Part shown: one piece after another, positions 1-7,362 of the stretch
Layout: each line of letters starts with the position of its first letter
How positions within the stretch are numbered: the stretch's first letter is position 1
Source: Plantactinospora sp039889035
GTDB lineage: Bacteria; Actinomycetota; Actinomycetes; Mycobacteriales; Micromonosporaceae
Reading direction: 5' to 3'
Length of the DNA stretch: 64,000 bases
Assembly: GCA_039889035.1 (NCBI GenBank)
Contig: JBDQQY010000047.1
Coordinates: 1-64,000, forward strand
The notes under the pieces: generated by a model
Databases searched by the model: none
Told to the model about the DNA's origin: nothing
The model's input: the letters and a program-made list of their open reading frames with translations, nothing else
Program-made: the position numbers and the translations under genes

Positions 1-1424
1 TGCCGGTCCCGGCAGGCCCGGGCGGGCCACCACCCGTACCAGGCGATCCGATCTACTACGACCCGGTCTTGTCCCGGGTCCGGATCACCATCGACGGATT
101 GTCGGATCTGACGCCGGTCACCGTTCAACGCAGCACCAACCAGGTCACATGGACGACGGTCCGGGGCGGGGTCGTGACCCCGTCCGGCGGCGCCATCCGG
201 GTCGACGACTACGAGTTCGTGCCGGGCATCACCAACCACTACCGCGTCGTCGGCCCGGCGCTCTGGGACGCGTTCGGACGCACAGTCGCGTCGAGCTGGG
301 ACACCGCCGACTCGGGGCAGGCGTACACCACGGCGGGCGGCGCCGCATCGGATCACTCGGTGTCGGGCGGTACCGGCCGGCAGTCCCTCGGCACCGTCAA
401 CGTCGAGCGGTCCGCGCTGGTCGACGTCGCCGCGACGGACGTCCACGTACAGGCCGACTTTCAGCTTCCGGTCGGGGCCGCGGTCGGCGCCCCGATCCGG
501 CTCCGGCTCAACGGGCGGGCCGCCGACGCCGCCAACGGCTACCTCGCCCTGGTCGAGGTCGACACCTCCGCCGTGACCAGGCTGGCTATCCAAAAGCGGG
601 TTGCTGGCACCATCTCCACCGTCGTCAGCAGCGTGGTCGCCGGTAGCAACGCGTCGGGGAACTGGTGGCGGGTCACTCTCGACTGCGCCGGCAGCACGCT
701 GGCCGCGACTCTGCGGAACCTGTCAGCCGGCGGGGCCACGACCACGCTCACCGGCACCGACGCCGCCATCACCGCCGGCACCCTTGTGGGACCGTCGAGC
801 GTCCTCGTCGCCGGGAACACCAACACTCTGCCGGTCGTGGTTCAGTGGGACAACCTCGTGGTGACGAGCCCCGAGCAGGTCATCTACGCCGGGTCCATCA
901 CCCCGGTCATCGACAAGGTGTGGCTCAAGTCTTTGGCCAGGCCGTTCCTCAACCGGGCCGTCGTGGTGCAGGACTACTCCGACGTCGAGCGGCCGAGCCG
1001 TGCCGGCGTCTTCGAGGTCATCGGCCGGTCGTACCCGGTCGCCGTGAACGACGTCCGCAGCTCGCGTCGCTGGCAGCTCGACCTCCTCACCGGCACCGCC
1101 GCCGAGGCCGCCGACGTCGACATGCTGCTGGCCTCCGGCGACACCCTGCTCGTCCAGGTGCCGCCCGACTGCGACGTGCCCGGCGGCTATGTCTCCGTCG
1201 GCGACACCTCGGTCCGCCGGACCGCTCGGCGTACCGTCCGCCGGATCGCCAGCCTGCCGTGTACCGAGGTCGCCGCCCCGGGTCCCGATGTGGTCGGCGC
1301 CACCGTCACGTGGCAGGGCGTACTCAACGCCTACGCGACCTGGGCCGATGTGATCGCCGCCCATCCGACGTGGGCCGATCTGCTGGAGCTGATCGGTGAC
1401 CCGACGGACGTGATCGTTCCATGA
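1..1424 (+). CDS. Phage minor tail protein, 5' end outside the window
   Basis: The reading frame is open from base 3 with no stop, so the TTG at 69 is internal and the true start lies to the left. The first visible residues form a Pro/Gly-rich, collagen-like stretch. The following 450 residues are Thr/Val/Ala-rich and beta-strand-like, with a central part of about 200 residues that could be a jelly-roll or LamG-type fold, and a C-terminal part ending in a repeated tryptophan motif (TWADVIAAHPTWADLLELI). The gene overlaps the next one by four bases (ATGA) at 1421-1424, so the two are translationally coupled. A structural tail role is inferred from composition and from the DUF5047 protein and endolysin downstream; I do not recognise a named family. 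Confidence 0.75.
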   Translation, partial: PVPAGPGGPPPVPGDPIYYDPVLSRVRITIDGLSDLTPVTVQRSTNQVTWTTVRGGVVTPSGGAIRVDDYEFVPGITNHYRVVGPALWDAFGRTVASSWDTADSGQAYTTAGGAASDHSVSGGTGRQSLGTVNVERSALVDVAATDVHVQADFQLPVGAAVGAPIRLRLNGRAADAANGYLALVEVDTSAVTRLAIQKRVAGTISTVVSSVVAGSNASGNWWRVTLDCAGSTLAATLRNLSAGGATTTLTGTDAAITAGTLVGPSSVLVAGNTNTLPVVVQWDNLVVTSPEQVIYAGSITPVIDKVWLKSLARPFLNRAVVVQDYSDVERPSRAGVFEVIGRSYPVAVNDVRSSRRWQLDLLTGTAAEAADVDMLLASGDTLLVQVPPDCDVPGGYVSVGDTSVRRTARRTVRRIASLPCTEVAAPGPDVVGATVTWQGVLNAYATWADVIAAHPTWADLLELIGDPTDVIVP

Positions 1425-2539
1425 GGCCGGTGTCCGACGCGTTCCTGCGTACCCTGCGCGGCTCGCACCGGGCGGTGTTCGAGCTGCGGGCGGTCGCGCC
1501 CGGGCAGACCGGCGTCGAGCCGTCCGGCACGGTGCTGACCATCCTGGGCGGCGTCGTCGACCAGGACGCCACCGCCGTCTCCCGGTCGAGCATCGACGTC
1601 ACGGTGGACGGGACCGGCATGTGGCCCACCCGGGCCACCGACCTGCTCGCCCCGTACGGGCAGGAGATATTCGCGAGGCGCGGCATCCGGTACGGCAACG
1701 GCGTCACGGAGTGGGTCAGCCTCGGCTACTTCCGCATTGACGCCCCGGAGCAGGATCAGCCGGCGGACGGTCCGATCACCATCTCCGGCCGGGACCGGAT
1801 GGCCGGCATCGAAGACGGGAAGCTCACTGCGCCGATCCAATTCCCGGCCACGGCGACACTGGGCGCGGTCGTGGACCAGCTCGTCACCGACGTCTACCCG
1901 GCCGCCGTCATCGACTGGGACGACGCCACCGACAGCGAGCAGATCGGCCGGGCGCTGATCTGCGAGGAAGACCGGTACGCGTTCCTCGACGAACTGATCC
2001 GCGCGTACGGCAAGACGTGGTACTGGGATCACCGGGGCGTGCTGGTCATCCGCACGCCGCCGGATCCGACCTCCCCGGTCTGGACGGTCGACCATGGTGA
2101 GGGCGGGGTGCTGGTCTCCCTGGCCAGGTCGCTGTCCCGCGAGGGTGTCTACAACGGCGTTGTCGCCAGCGGCGAGGGTGCCGACACGACGGTGCCGGCC
2201 CGGGCGGTCGTCGTCGACAACAACCCGACCAGCCCGACCCGGTGGGGCGGCCCGTTCGGCAAGGTGCCCAAGTTCTTCAGCTCGCCGGTGATCACCAGCG
2301 ACGTGCAGGCCGGCATCGCCGGCGCCGCCGAACTGCGCCGCACCCTCGGCCTGCCGTACAACGTCGACTTCGAGGCGGTGCCGAACCCGGCGCTCGAGGC
2401 CGATGACCCGATCCGGGTCCGGTACCCGGGCCGGTCCGAGGCCCATGTGCTGGAGCGGCTGACCATCCCGCTGACCGCCGAGGACGCGATGTCCGGCACA
2501 ACCCGGGAGCAGACCACGATCATCCTCGGGAGCGTGTGA
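1421..2539 (+). CDS. DUF5047-type phage tail/baseplate protein
   Basis: This 372-residue protein begins with MRPVSDAFLRTLRGSH, and its layout matches the DUF5047 family of actinophage and prophage tail proteins. The N-terminal half contains the conserved LGYFRIDAPE and ISGRDRMAG segments, followed by a region like the hub proteins of tail tips. Such proteins usually sit between the distal tail protein and the fibre or lysis genes, as here. The start is fixed by the ATGA overlap with the upstream gene. The next gene starts one base after this stop, so it is part of one transcript. The family call is from recall of conserved segments; the baseplate position is an inference. Confidence 0.75.
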   Translation: MRPVSDAFLRTLRGSHRAVFELRAVAPGQTGVEPSGTVLTILGGVVDQDATAVSRSSIDVTVDGTGMWPTRATDLLAPYGQEIFARRGIRYGNGVTEWVSLGYFRIDAPEQDQPADGPITISGRDRMAGIEDGKLTAPIQFPATATLGAVVDQLVTDVYPAAVIDWDDATDSEQIGRALICEEDRYAFLDELIRAYGKTWYWDHRGVLVIRTPPDPTSPVWTVDHGEGGVLVSLARSLSREGVYNGVVASGEGADTTVPARAVVVDNNPTSPTRWGGPFGKVPKFFSSPVITSDVQAGIAGAAELRRTLGLPYNVDFEAVPNPALEADDPIRVRYPGRSEAHVLERLTIPLTAEDAMSGTTREQTTIILGSV

Positions 2540-2540
2540 C

Positions 2541-3272
2541 ATGCGTAGCGACGACCTCGCCCCGCTGCTGACCGCTGTAGCCGCACCGTCGGCCGGCGTC
2601 GACTTGCGACAGGGCGTGGTCCTGGCTTGGAACCCGGTCACGGCGCAGAACGTCGTCCAGGTCGGCGGGACCACCATGACCGACCTGCCGATCCTGAACA
2701 CCTCCGAAGCCCTCCTCCTGGCCCCGGGCGCCGTCGTCGGGATCCTCGCCGCCGCCTCGACGTGGTTCATCCTCGGCCGGGTCACCGTCCCAGGAACGCC
2801 GGAGGCGGCATCGGCGCTGTCGATGGTGTCCAGCCGGATCATCGCCGTCGTCGACCCGGGGCTCGGCAGCCGGTCAAGCGCGACGTTCGGCGACCTGGCC
2901 GGCGCTGCTGTCGGCCCGTCCGTCACCGCCACGATCTCCGCGTCCGGCAAGGCGCTGGCGTTCTGGTCCTGCGGCTACGGCGGCAGCGTCGGCGGGACGT
3001 GGGAGGCGCACAGCACCGCAGGGGTCAGCGTCGCCGTCTCCGGCGCCACGACGGTGGCCGCCTCCGGTGACTACTCGCTCGGTCACAACATTCAATTCCC
3101 CGCGGACCCAAACCCGGGAAACGCGCTTACGTACTCGTCTTTCCAGAACGGGATGCACCACCTGTTCGAGGGCCTGAACCCGGGTGCGAACACTTTCACG
3201 ATGAAGTACCGGAACCTGGCCGGGATCGACACCGAATTCGACACCCGTGAGATAGCTGTTTTCGCGCTGTGA
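2541..3272 (+). CDS. Phage tail protein of unknown family
   Basis: This 243-residue protein has an N-terminal alpha/beta part (about residues 1-85) containing GVVLAWNPVTAQNVVQVGG, a pattern like the small oligosaccharide-binding-type barrel of tail-tip proteins. The C-terminal part is Gly/Ser/Thr-rich and beta-rich, as in receptor-binding or fibre proteins. The ATG lies one base after the previous stop, and the next gene follows after a ten-base gap with its own ribosome site. I cannot name the family; position between DUF5047 and the amidase makes a tail-tip or host-recognition role likely. Confidence 0.65.
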   Translation: MRSDDLAPLLTAVAAPSAGVDLRQGVVLAWNPVTAQNVVQVGGTTMTDLPILNTSEALLLAPGAVVGILAAASTWFILGRVTVPGTPEAASALSMVSSRIIAVVDPGLGSRSSATFGDLAGAAVGPSVTATISASGKALAFWSCGYGGSVGGTWEAHSTAGVSVAVSGATTVAASGDYSLGHNIQFPADPNPGNALTYSSFQNGMHHLFEGLNPGANTFTMKYRNLAGIDTEFDTREIAVFAL

Positions 3273-3282
3273 GGAGGATCTG

Positions 3283-3858
3283 ATGTCAGGCACCACCCCG
3301 GTCTACGGCCTGCCGTACCAGTCGACGGATGACCCGCCGGACGGGCCTGCCCTCGGCGAGGATCTGGCACTGGCGGTCGAGTCCGAGCTACAGCGCATCG
3401 ACGGCGACATCGCCGACCTGTCCGCGGCGCCGGGCGAGGCGTACCAGGGCGCGAACGACACGTCGGCCCTCGGCACGTACGTCGCCGGGACCACGCACGG
3501 CCTGGCGTTCGTCGCCCCGGCGAGCGGCCGGGTAGAGATCACCTTCTCCGGCTGGGTCGGCTCGTCGGCGGTGATTGTGTCGACGACCACGCCCCGGACC
3601 CTGATGTCGGATCATGTGCGTACCGGCGGCACGATCGGTTCTGGCGCCGATGTCATGGCCGCGAACGACGACCGGGCGATCCCGTATTTCGTCGCAAGCA
3701 GCACCGCCGGATTCAAATACATATTCGGCCAGCTCACACATTTGGTAACCGGGCTGACTCCCGGCAACAGCTACAACGTGGTCACGGTGTTCCGCGACAA
3801 TGGCGGGGGCGCCTCGGCGGCGGTCAATAAGCGCAGATTGGTGGTGACGCCGGCATGA
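3283..3858 (+). CDS. Phage tail/fibre-like protein
   Basis: This 191-residue protein is preceded by a strong ribosome site (GAGGAGG, ten bases before the ATG). Its N-terminus (TPVYGLPYQSTDDPPDGPA) and a short helix resemble the start of many actinophage minor structural proteins that trimerise through an N-terminal stalk. Residues about 60-190 form a Thr/Gly/Val-rich beta domain ending in KRRLVVTP. There is no catalytic motif. Its stop overlaps the endolysin start by four bases (ATGA at 3855-3858). The fibre or tail-tip role is inferred from context and composition. Confidence 0.6.
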   Translation: MSGTTPVYGLPYQSTDDPPDGPALGEDLALAVESELQRIDGDIADLSAAPGEAYQGANDTSALGTYVAGTTHGLAFVAPASGRVEITFSGWVGSSAVIVSTTTPRTLMSDHVRTGGTIGSGADVMAANDDRAIPYFVASSTAGFKYIFGQLTHLVTGLTPGNSYNVVTVFRDNGGGASAAVNKRRLVVTPA

Positions 3859-4718
3859 GGATTCCTGGCGTGCCCTACGTGCAGGGCCGCAACGACTACA
3901 CCGACGGCGACGGCCGCAAGTACGGCGTGGCGATCCACAACACGGCAAACGACGCGACCGCCGAGCAGGAGGCCAGCTACGCCACCCGGCGCACCGACGG
4001 GATCTCGGCCCACCTGTACGTCGACCGGGACTCGGTGATCCAGTCGCTCGACACCGAGGACCGGGCCGGACATGCCGGCTCGGCCGAGGGGAACAACAAC
4101 GCGCTGGCCGTCGAGATCACCGGATCGAACGGCAAAAGCCGGGCGTGGTGGCTGGCGAATGTGGCGTGGGACAAGCTCGGCCGCGCCCTGGCGTACGTGA
4201 TCACCCACGACCCGGACTACCGGGGCTTCCAGGTCCGCCGGGCCAGCGTCGCCGAGATGCGCGCGAACCCGAAGGTGCGGGCCTTCTACGGCCACGACGA
4301 CATGCGCCGCGCGTGGGGCGGCACCACACACACCGACCCCGGACCGAACTTCCCGTGGGACCGACTGTTCCAGGCCGTCACCGCGGCACTGGCCGGAGAG
4401 GACGATGACATGGACGCGAAGCAGTTCAGCGAGATTTTGAATGACGCGACGGTGGCCGCGAAGCTCCGGGCGCTCGCGGTCTCGTACCCGGTGTATCCGG
4501 ACCGGAGTCTGCTCGCGGTGGTCCAGCAGCAGGACCAGCGGACGACGCGGATGGAGGCGGCGCTCGCCGAGCTGGCGGACCGTCCGCCGGTCCAGGCCGC
4601 GCCGGTCGACGTCGCGGCGCTCGCCGGGCAGTTGCGTCCGTACATCGACGCGGCGACGGAGCGGGCGGTCCGGCGGGTACTGGGCGAGGCCGACGGCGCC
4701 ACCCCGGCGGGCGGCTAA
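3855..4718 (+). CDS. Endolysin, N-acetylmuramoyl-L-alanine amidase (Amidase_2/PGRP type)
   Basis: The enzyme should cleave the bond between N-acetylmuramic acid and L-alanine in peptidoglycan to release phage. The zinc-binding pattern of Amidase_2 is visible: H28 in GVAIHNTAN, H159 and D161 in TTHTDPGPNFPW, with the conserved LAVEITG strand at about residues 84-90. The catalytic domain ends near residue 180. The remaining 100 residues contain a predicted helix and coiled region rich in Ala, Gln and Arg rather than a recognisable wall-binding repeat. There is no signal peptide, so export should need a holin. It overlaps the preceding tail gene by four bases and the following membrane protein by one (TAATG). 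Confidence 0.9.
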   Translation: MRIPGVPYVQGRNDYTDGDGRKYGVAIHNTANDATAEQEASYATRRTDGISAHLYVDRDSVIQSLDTEDRAGHAGSAEGNNNALAVEITGSNGKSRAWWLANVAWDKLGRALAYVITHDPDYRGFQVRRASVAEMRANPKVRAFYGHDDMRRAWGGTTHTDPGPNFPWDRLFQAVTAALAGEDDDMDAKQFSEILNDATVAAKLRALAVSYPVYPDRSLLAVVQQQDQRTTRMEAALAELADRPPVQAAPVDVAALAGQLRPYIDAATERAVRRVLGEADGATPAGG

Positions 4719-5140
4719 TGCAGCCCGTCTCGGTCGTCACCGGCCGGCACCCCTACCAGGTCGCCGTGCACCTCGCCGCGGTCGCCTGCGGCCTGGTCCT
4801 GGCGCTCACGGACCGGGTACCGCGCTCGGCGGCCGAGGCGATGCATCCGGTCGTGCTGGTGCTCTGGGTGGTGCTGCTGGTCGCCTGCGGCGTGGCCGCC
4901 CCGGTCGGCGCCTGGTGGCGCGGCTGCGTCCGTACGGGCCTGCGAGTCGAGCTGGCCGGCGTGCTGCTGCTGGCCGCCGCAACCGGGATGTACGCCGTCG
5001 CGCTCTTCGCCGTCAGCGGATGGCAGGCCCTCGCCGCCGGCAGCTTCCTGGTCGGCCTCGCGGCCGGCGCCGGGTGGCGGGCCGTCCAGATCCGGTGGGA
5101 ACTGCGGCACCTCGCCGCCGTGGAGAGGAGCCTCCGATGA
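4718..5140 (+). CDS. Four-helix membrane protein in the lysis cassette
   Basis: This 140-residue protein has four hydrophobic segments at about residues 14-31, 42-66, 75-99 and 102-120, and ends in a short basic/helical tail. It begins at the A of the upstream stop (TAATG) and ends in an ATGA overlap with the next gene, so it is translated together with the endolysin. The position after an endolysin suggests a holin or accessory membrane protein. Length and topology do not match a holin family I can name, so the role is inferred from location only. Confidence 0.65.
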   Translation: MQPVSVVTGRHPYQVAVHLAAVACGLVLALTDRVPRSAAEAMHPVVLVLWVVLLVACGVAAPVGAWWRGCVRTGLRVELAGVLLLAAATGMYAVALFAVSGWQALAAGSFLVGLAAGAGWRAVQIRWELRHLAAVERSLR

Positions 5141-5496
5141 CGGGGCCGATGTGGGTGACCCTGATCGTCGGCGTAGTCGGCGGCCTGGCGGGAGTCGCCG
5201 CACTGCTGAACGCGTTCTTCGGCCGGGGCAAGACGAAGGCGGAAGAGGCGCAGATCATCACCGGCAGCGCCGTGCAGGTTATGAACGAGTTCCAGGAAGA
5301 CGCACGGGCGGCCCGGGTCGAGGCGGCCGAGGTTCGGGTCGAGATGCGGGCCGTCCGTGACGAGGCCCGGGCGCTCGCCGAGGAGCTGCACCGGCTGCGG
5401 ATGGCCATCATGCAGCCCGACGCCACGATCGAGGGGTTGCGTGCCCTCGTGTCCTCCGGCCCCGGGTCGTCCGCCAACGGCCGGCCTTACCCCTGA
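5137..5496 (+). CDS. Single-span membrane protein with a coiled coil
   Basis: This 119-residue protein starts at an ATG overlapping the upstream stop (ATGA). A single hydrophobic segment (about residues 5-25) is followed by a basic patch (GRGKTKAEEA). Residues about 35-90 form a heptad-rich, Glu/Arg/Ala-rich helix that should be a coiled coil, then a short tail. The same layout occurs in phage lysis-cassette proteins that regulate holins or act as spanin-like partners. A longer open frame runs upstream through the endolysin, but it is an out-of-frame shadow; the coupling start and the membrane segment support the short form. Confidence 0.65.
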   Translation: MTGPMWVTLIVGVVGGLAGVAALLNAFFGRGKTKAEEAQIITGSAVQVMNEFQEDARAARVEAAEVRVEMRAVRDEARALAEELHRLRMAIMQPDATIEGLRALVSSGPGSSANGRPYP

Positions 5497-5548
5497 TCCA
5501 CCGGCTCGGCGACCGCCGGCCGGCACCTACGCCCCGAGGAGGGCAACC

Positions 5549-5728
5549 GTGAAGGTATCGAAGTACGCGAAGACGATCGTCGCCGCGGTCGTGGCCGGCG
5601 GGACCGCGCTGACCGTGGCGATGGGCGACGACACCCTGAGCACCACCGAGGCCGTCACCATCGCGCTGGCGGTTCTCGGCGCGCTCGGGGTGTACGTGGT
5701 CCCGAACGCCCGGGACACCGACGCCTGA
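5549..5728 (+). CDS. Small holin-like protein
   Basis: The 59-residue product starts at a GTG preceded by a strong AGGAGG ribosome site. It has two hydrophobic segments (about residues 9-25 and 33-52) separated by a short acidic loop, and charged ends (KVSKYAK at the N-terminus, NARDTDA at the C-terminus). This size and arrangement fit small actinophage proteins annotated as holins, which form membrane lesions that release the endolysin. It is the last gene of the rightward module, followed about 50 bases later by a strong hairpin. The holin assignment is by layout, not by a diagnostic motif. Confidence 0.7.
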   Translation: MKVSKYAKTIVAAVVAGGTALTVAMGDDTLSTTEAVTIALAVLGALGVYVVPNARDTDA

Positions 5729-5777
5729 GTTTCGTTACATGTCCGATTCGACCCGCTGACTTTCGTTACGCCTGCAC

Positions 5778-5819
5778 AGAGCGGCCCCGACCTTCTCGTG
5801 AGGAGGTCGGGGCCGCTCT
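5778..5819 (+). terminator. Strong hairpin terminator after the phage lysis genes
   Basis: A perfect 16-bp inverted repeat (arms 5778-5793 and 5804-5819, GC-rich) encloses a ten-base loop and is followed by TTGT. It lies just after the last rightward phage gene, so it probably ends that transcript. Confidence 0.8.
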
Positions 5820-5830
5820 TGTCGTTGGGT

Positions 5831-5904
5831 GCCCCCGGCCGAGCCTTCAGCCAAAAGTCCGGCCGGGGGCTTCACTCCTCCCGGAACGCCAGCCGGAGGA
5901 GTGA
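5831..5904. terminator. Two further hairpins between convergent transcripts
   Basis: A perfect 10-bp inverted repeat GCCCCCGGCC/GGCCGGGGGC (5831-5840 and 5861-5870) is followed directly by another, TCACTCCTCC/GGAGGAGTGA (5872-5881 and 5895-5904). They sit between the rightward phage module and the leftward small genes, where a terminator for the leftward transcript would be expected. Confidence 0.6.
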
Positions 5905-5916
5905 GTCTGGGGTCAC

Positions 5917-6042
5917 CTACCTACACCGTGAGCACGTCACGTTGGCCGGGGTGGTCGTCGTCCCCTCCGTCGGCGGCAGCTTCATGACCGTCTCGCCGCA
6001 CACCGTCTTCTTGTCGCCTGGCTTGACCCGATGCACAACCAC
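5917..6042 (-). CDS. 41-residue CxxC protein
   Basis: A GTG start at 6042 follows a good ribosome site (GAGAGGAG). The product is small and basic, with Cys15 near the middle and a C-terminal CSRC pair (Cys37, Cys40) that could bind zinc or form a disulphide. Three cysteines is an odd number for a single zinc site. It is the last gene of a leftward group with the two genes upstream, 15 bases after their end. Many actinophages and ICEs carry such tiny zinc-ribbon-like proteins; I cannot assign a function. Confidence 0.55.
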   Translation of the reverse strand: MVVHRVKPGDKKTVCGETVMKLPPTEGTTTTPANVTCSRCR

Positions 6043-6057
6043 GCTGATCTCCTCTCG

Positions 6058-6453
6058 TCAGCCCATGCCGGTGATCCGGCGCAGCTCCTCGTTGGTCGGG
6101 ACGCGGGACGGCAGGAGGGCCTGCACCGCTGGCGGGGTGTACGGATCCCTGACCACCTCCAGCCACGTCGCCGCGACCTGCATCCGTGTGCAGTCCGGGA
6201 GTCCGCACGGCCGGCAGCCGTCGACACCCCGGGGCCAGTGGTTGGTGAGCACCTGGCGGGCGACGACGGTTACGAGGTGCTCGCCGTCGTCGTGGGGCGG
6301 CGGGAAGTGCTCGGTGACGACGACCCAGAGCGCCCACTCGGCGGTCGGGCACCAGCGGGCCCGGCACTGGTCGCAACTGCGGGCCTCGGCGTGGTCGACG
6401 ATGATGCGGTGGGCCCAGGTGATCGCGAGTCCGGGCGCGCTCTCCGGGACCAT
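6058..6453 (-). CDS. Hypothetical CxxC protein of ICE/prophage type
   Basis: The 131-residue product contains RSCDQCRARWCP and a second pair of cysteines (GCRPCGLPDC), consistent with a small metal-binding fold. A helix AHRIIVDHAEA precedes the first CxxC; a related arrangement (RRIVADHAPDAEGICRTC) occurs in the protein at 14246-14530. The ATG at 6453 overlaps the stop of the upstream gene as TGATG, which favours it over the ATG at 6480. Function unknown; proteins of this type are common in mobile elements of actinomycetes. Confidence 0.65.
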   Translation of the reverse strand: MVPESAPGLAITWAHRIIVDHAEARSCDQCRARWCPTAEWALWVVVTEHFPPPHDDGEHLVTVVARQVLTNHWPRGVDGCRPCGLPDCTRMQVAATWLEVVRDPYTPPAVQALLPSRVPTNEELRRITGMG

Positions 6454-6653
6454 CACCGCCAGCCGCCGACCCGCCGCCACCGGCCGTGGGGCTTCTCCTG
6501 AATGAAGTCCTTCACGTCTCCGGTCTCGATGTACCGGAGGGCGGCCCGGTAGCCGGGCAGGCTGAAGCGGCCCTCGACGTCCCGCCGCCTGATGAGTTCG
6601 CGGGCGGCCCGGCGGATCCGTCGCCAGGCCAGCAACCGCTGCCAGATGTTCAC
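6453..6653 (-). CDS. Small basic hypothetical protein
   Basis: The GTG at 6653 is preceded by GGGAGGACGC and gives a 66-residue, strongly basic protein. It contains an Arg-rich helix (LLAWRRIRRAARELIRRRD) and a short aromatic segment (GYRAALRYIE). It could bind nucleic acid, but there is no recognised fold. The frame is open further upstream, but that extension is only Arg/Pro/Gly-rich shadow. Its stop overlaps the next start (TGATG), so the genes are coupled. First gene of the three-gene leftward group. Confidence 0.55.
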   Translation of the reverse strand: MNIWQRLLAWRRIRRAARELIRRRDVEGRFSLPGYRAALRYIETGDVKDFIQEKPHGRWRRVGGWR

Positions 6654-6673
6654 GCGTCCTCCCGATGGCTGAG

Positions 6674-6804
6674 GGCCAGGACCGACGCGTCCGGGGGAGG
6701 CACGTCGGTCCTGGCCTGCGGGGGCGCGGCGCACGGGCCTATGTCACCGCGCCCTGCTGGGGTGCCAGCGGGGTGGCCACCGGCACGGCGGTCCCCGCTG
6801 GCAC
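6674..6804. promoter_or_regulatory. Two long hairpins between divergent genes
   Basis: A perfect 14-bp inverted repeat (arms 6674-6687 and 6703-6716) is followed by a perfect 12-bp one (6762-6773 and 6793-6804). No gene is supported in 6654-6954. The first hairpin lies only 21 bases upstream of the leftward start at 6653, so it would be in that transcript's leader. They could be an attenuator, a terminator of an antisense transcript, or protein-binding or origin-type structures. Confidence 0.5.
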
Positions 6805-6848
6805 TGTTCCTTCAGTGCGACCCGAGGGAACGTCCACAGGCTACATCT

Positions 6849-6900
6849 ACTAGGTAGACTGGGTCTATGTAGTGACAATGATCGACTCAGTCGACCTAGT
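6849..6900. promoter_or_regulatory. Candidate operator half-sites for the GntR regulator
   Basis: Three copies of a half-site close to GTCTACCTAGT are seen: 6849-6859 (inverted), 6863-6873 and 6890-6900, with one or two mismatches each. The first two form an imperfect palindrome around a three-base centre. They lie 55-105 bases before the gntR-type start. Autoregulation is inferred. A separate 15-base direct repeat, CAGTGCGACCCGAGG, occurs at 6813-6827 and 6932-6946, the second overlapping the ribosome site. Confidence 0.5.
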
Positions 6901-6954
6901 TGATGGGGGCAAGCCATGGGTGATCTACTCGCAGTGCGACCCGAGGAGTTCACC

Positions 6955-7164
6955 ATGCCCGCACCGAAGTACGAGCGGGTGGCCGACGCCATCCGCGAGC
7001 AGATCCGATCTGGACAGCTCAAGCCCGGCGACAAGCTGCCGTCGATCTCGCAACTGGAGAAGCAGTACGCCGTGTCATACGGCTCGATCCGTGGCGCGAT
7101 GCTTGTCCTGAAGGCCGAAGGGCTCGTCGAGGGCCGGCCCGGCGACGGTGTGTACGTCCGCTGA
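6955..7164 (+). CDS. Short GntR-family winged-helix regulator
   Basis: The 69-residue protein is a GntR DNA-binding domain with no effector domain. The family pattern is clear: YERVADAIREQIRSGQLKPGDKLPS, then QLEKQYAVSYGSIRGAMLVLKAEGLVEGR and the wing GDGVYVR. The ATG at 6955 follows GAGGAG at good spacing; the in-frame ATG at 6916 would add 13 residues without a clear ribosome site. Stand-alone GntR domains of this size are common regulators of transfer genes in actinomycete ICEs and plasmids. Operator-like half-sites lie upstream. It is convergent with the FtsK/TraB gene. Confidence 0.85.
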   Translation: MPAPKYERVADAIREQIRSGQLKPGDKLPSISQLEKQYAVSYGSIRGAMLVLKAEGLVEGRPGDGVYVR

Positions 7165-7195
7165 AGGGCACGCTGAAGGGCACGCTGAAGGGCCG
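7161..7195 (+). repeat. 12-bp tandem repeat at the end of the gntR-type gene
   Basis: CTGAAGGGCACG is repeated at 7161-7172 and 7173-7184, with a partial third copy at 7185-7195. The stop codon of the regulator is the TGA in the first copy; later copies carry TGA in the same frame, giving back-up stops. Confidence 0.8.
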
Positions 7196-7270
7196 CTCGG
7201 CGGCGCTAGATCACCTCCCTCGGTGCTGATCTTGCCGCTACCGGATAGCGGGCTCTAGCAGGGATTCAGC

Positions 7271-7303
7271 GGGGGTAGCAGCGTCCAGCACCCCGCTACC
7301 CCC
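7271..7303. terminator. Inverted repeat between convergent genes
   Basis: GGGGGTAGC (7271-7279) and GCTACCCCC (7295-7303) form a 9-bp stem with a 15-base loop in the gap between the regulator and the FtsK/TraB gene. A smaller hairpin, CCGCTA/TAGCGG, lies just upstream at about 7232. A bidirectional terminator is likely, though neither has a clear U tract. Confidence 0.45.
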
Positions 7304-7362
7304 GTTCCGCGTTTCCGCAGGTGACCCTTTCGCCGGAGTGTGCGCGGCCGGTAGCGCGCTAC

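Noticed and set aside
4441..5496. 351-codon frame beginning inside the endolysin
   Set aside because: Only its last 119 codons (from 5137) have protein-like features and a coupled start; the rest is out of frame within the endolysin and membrane-protein genes.
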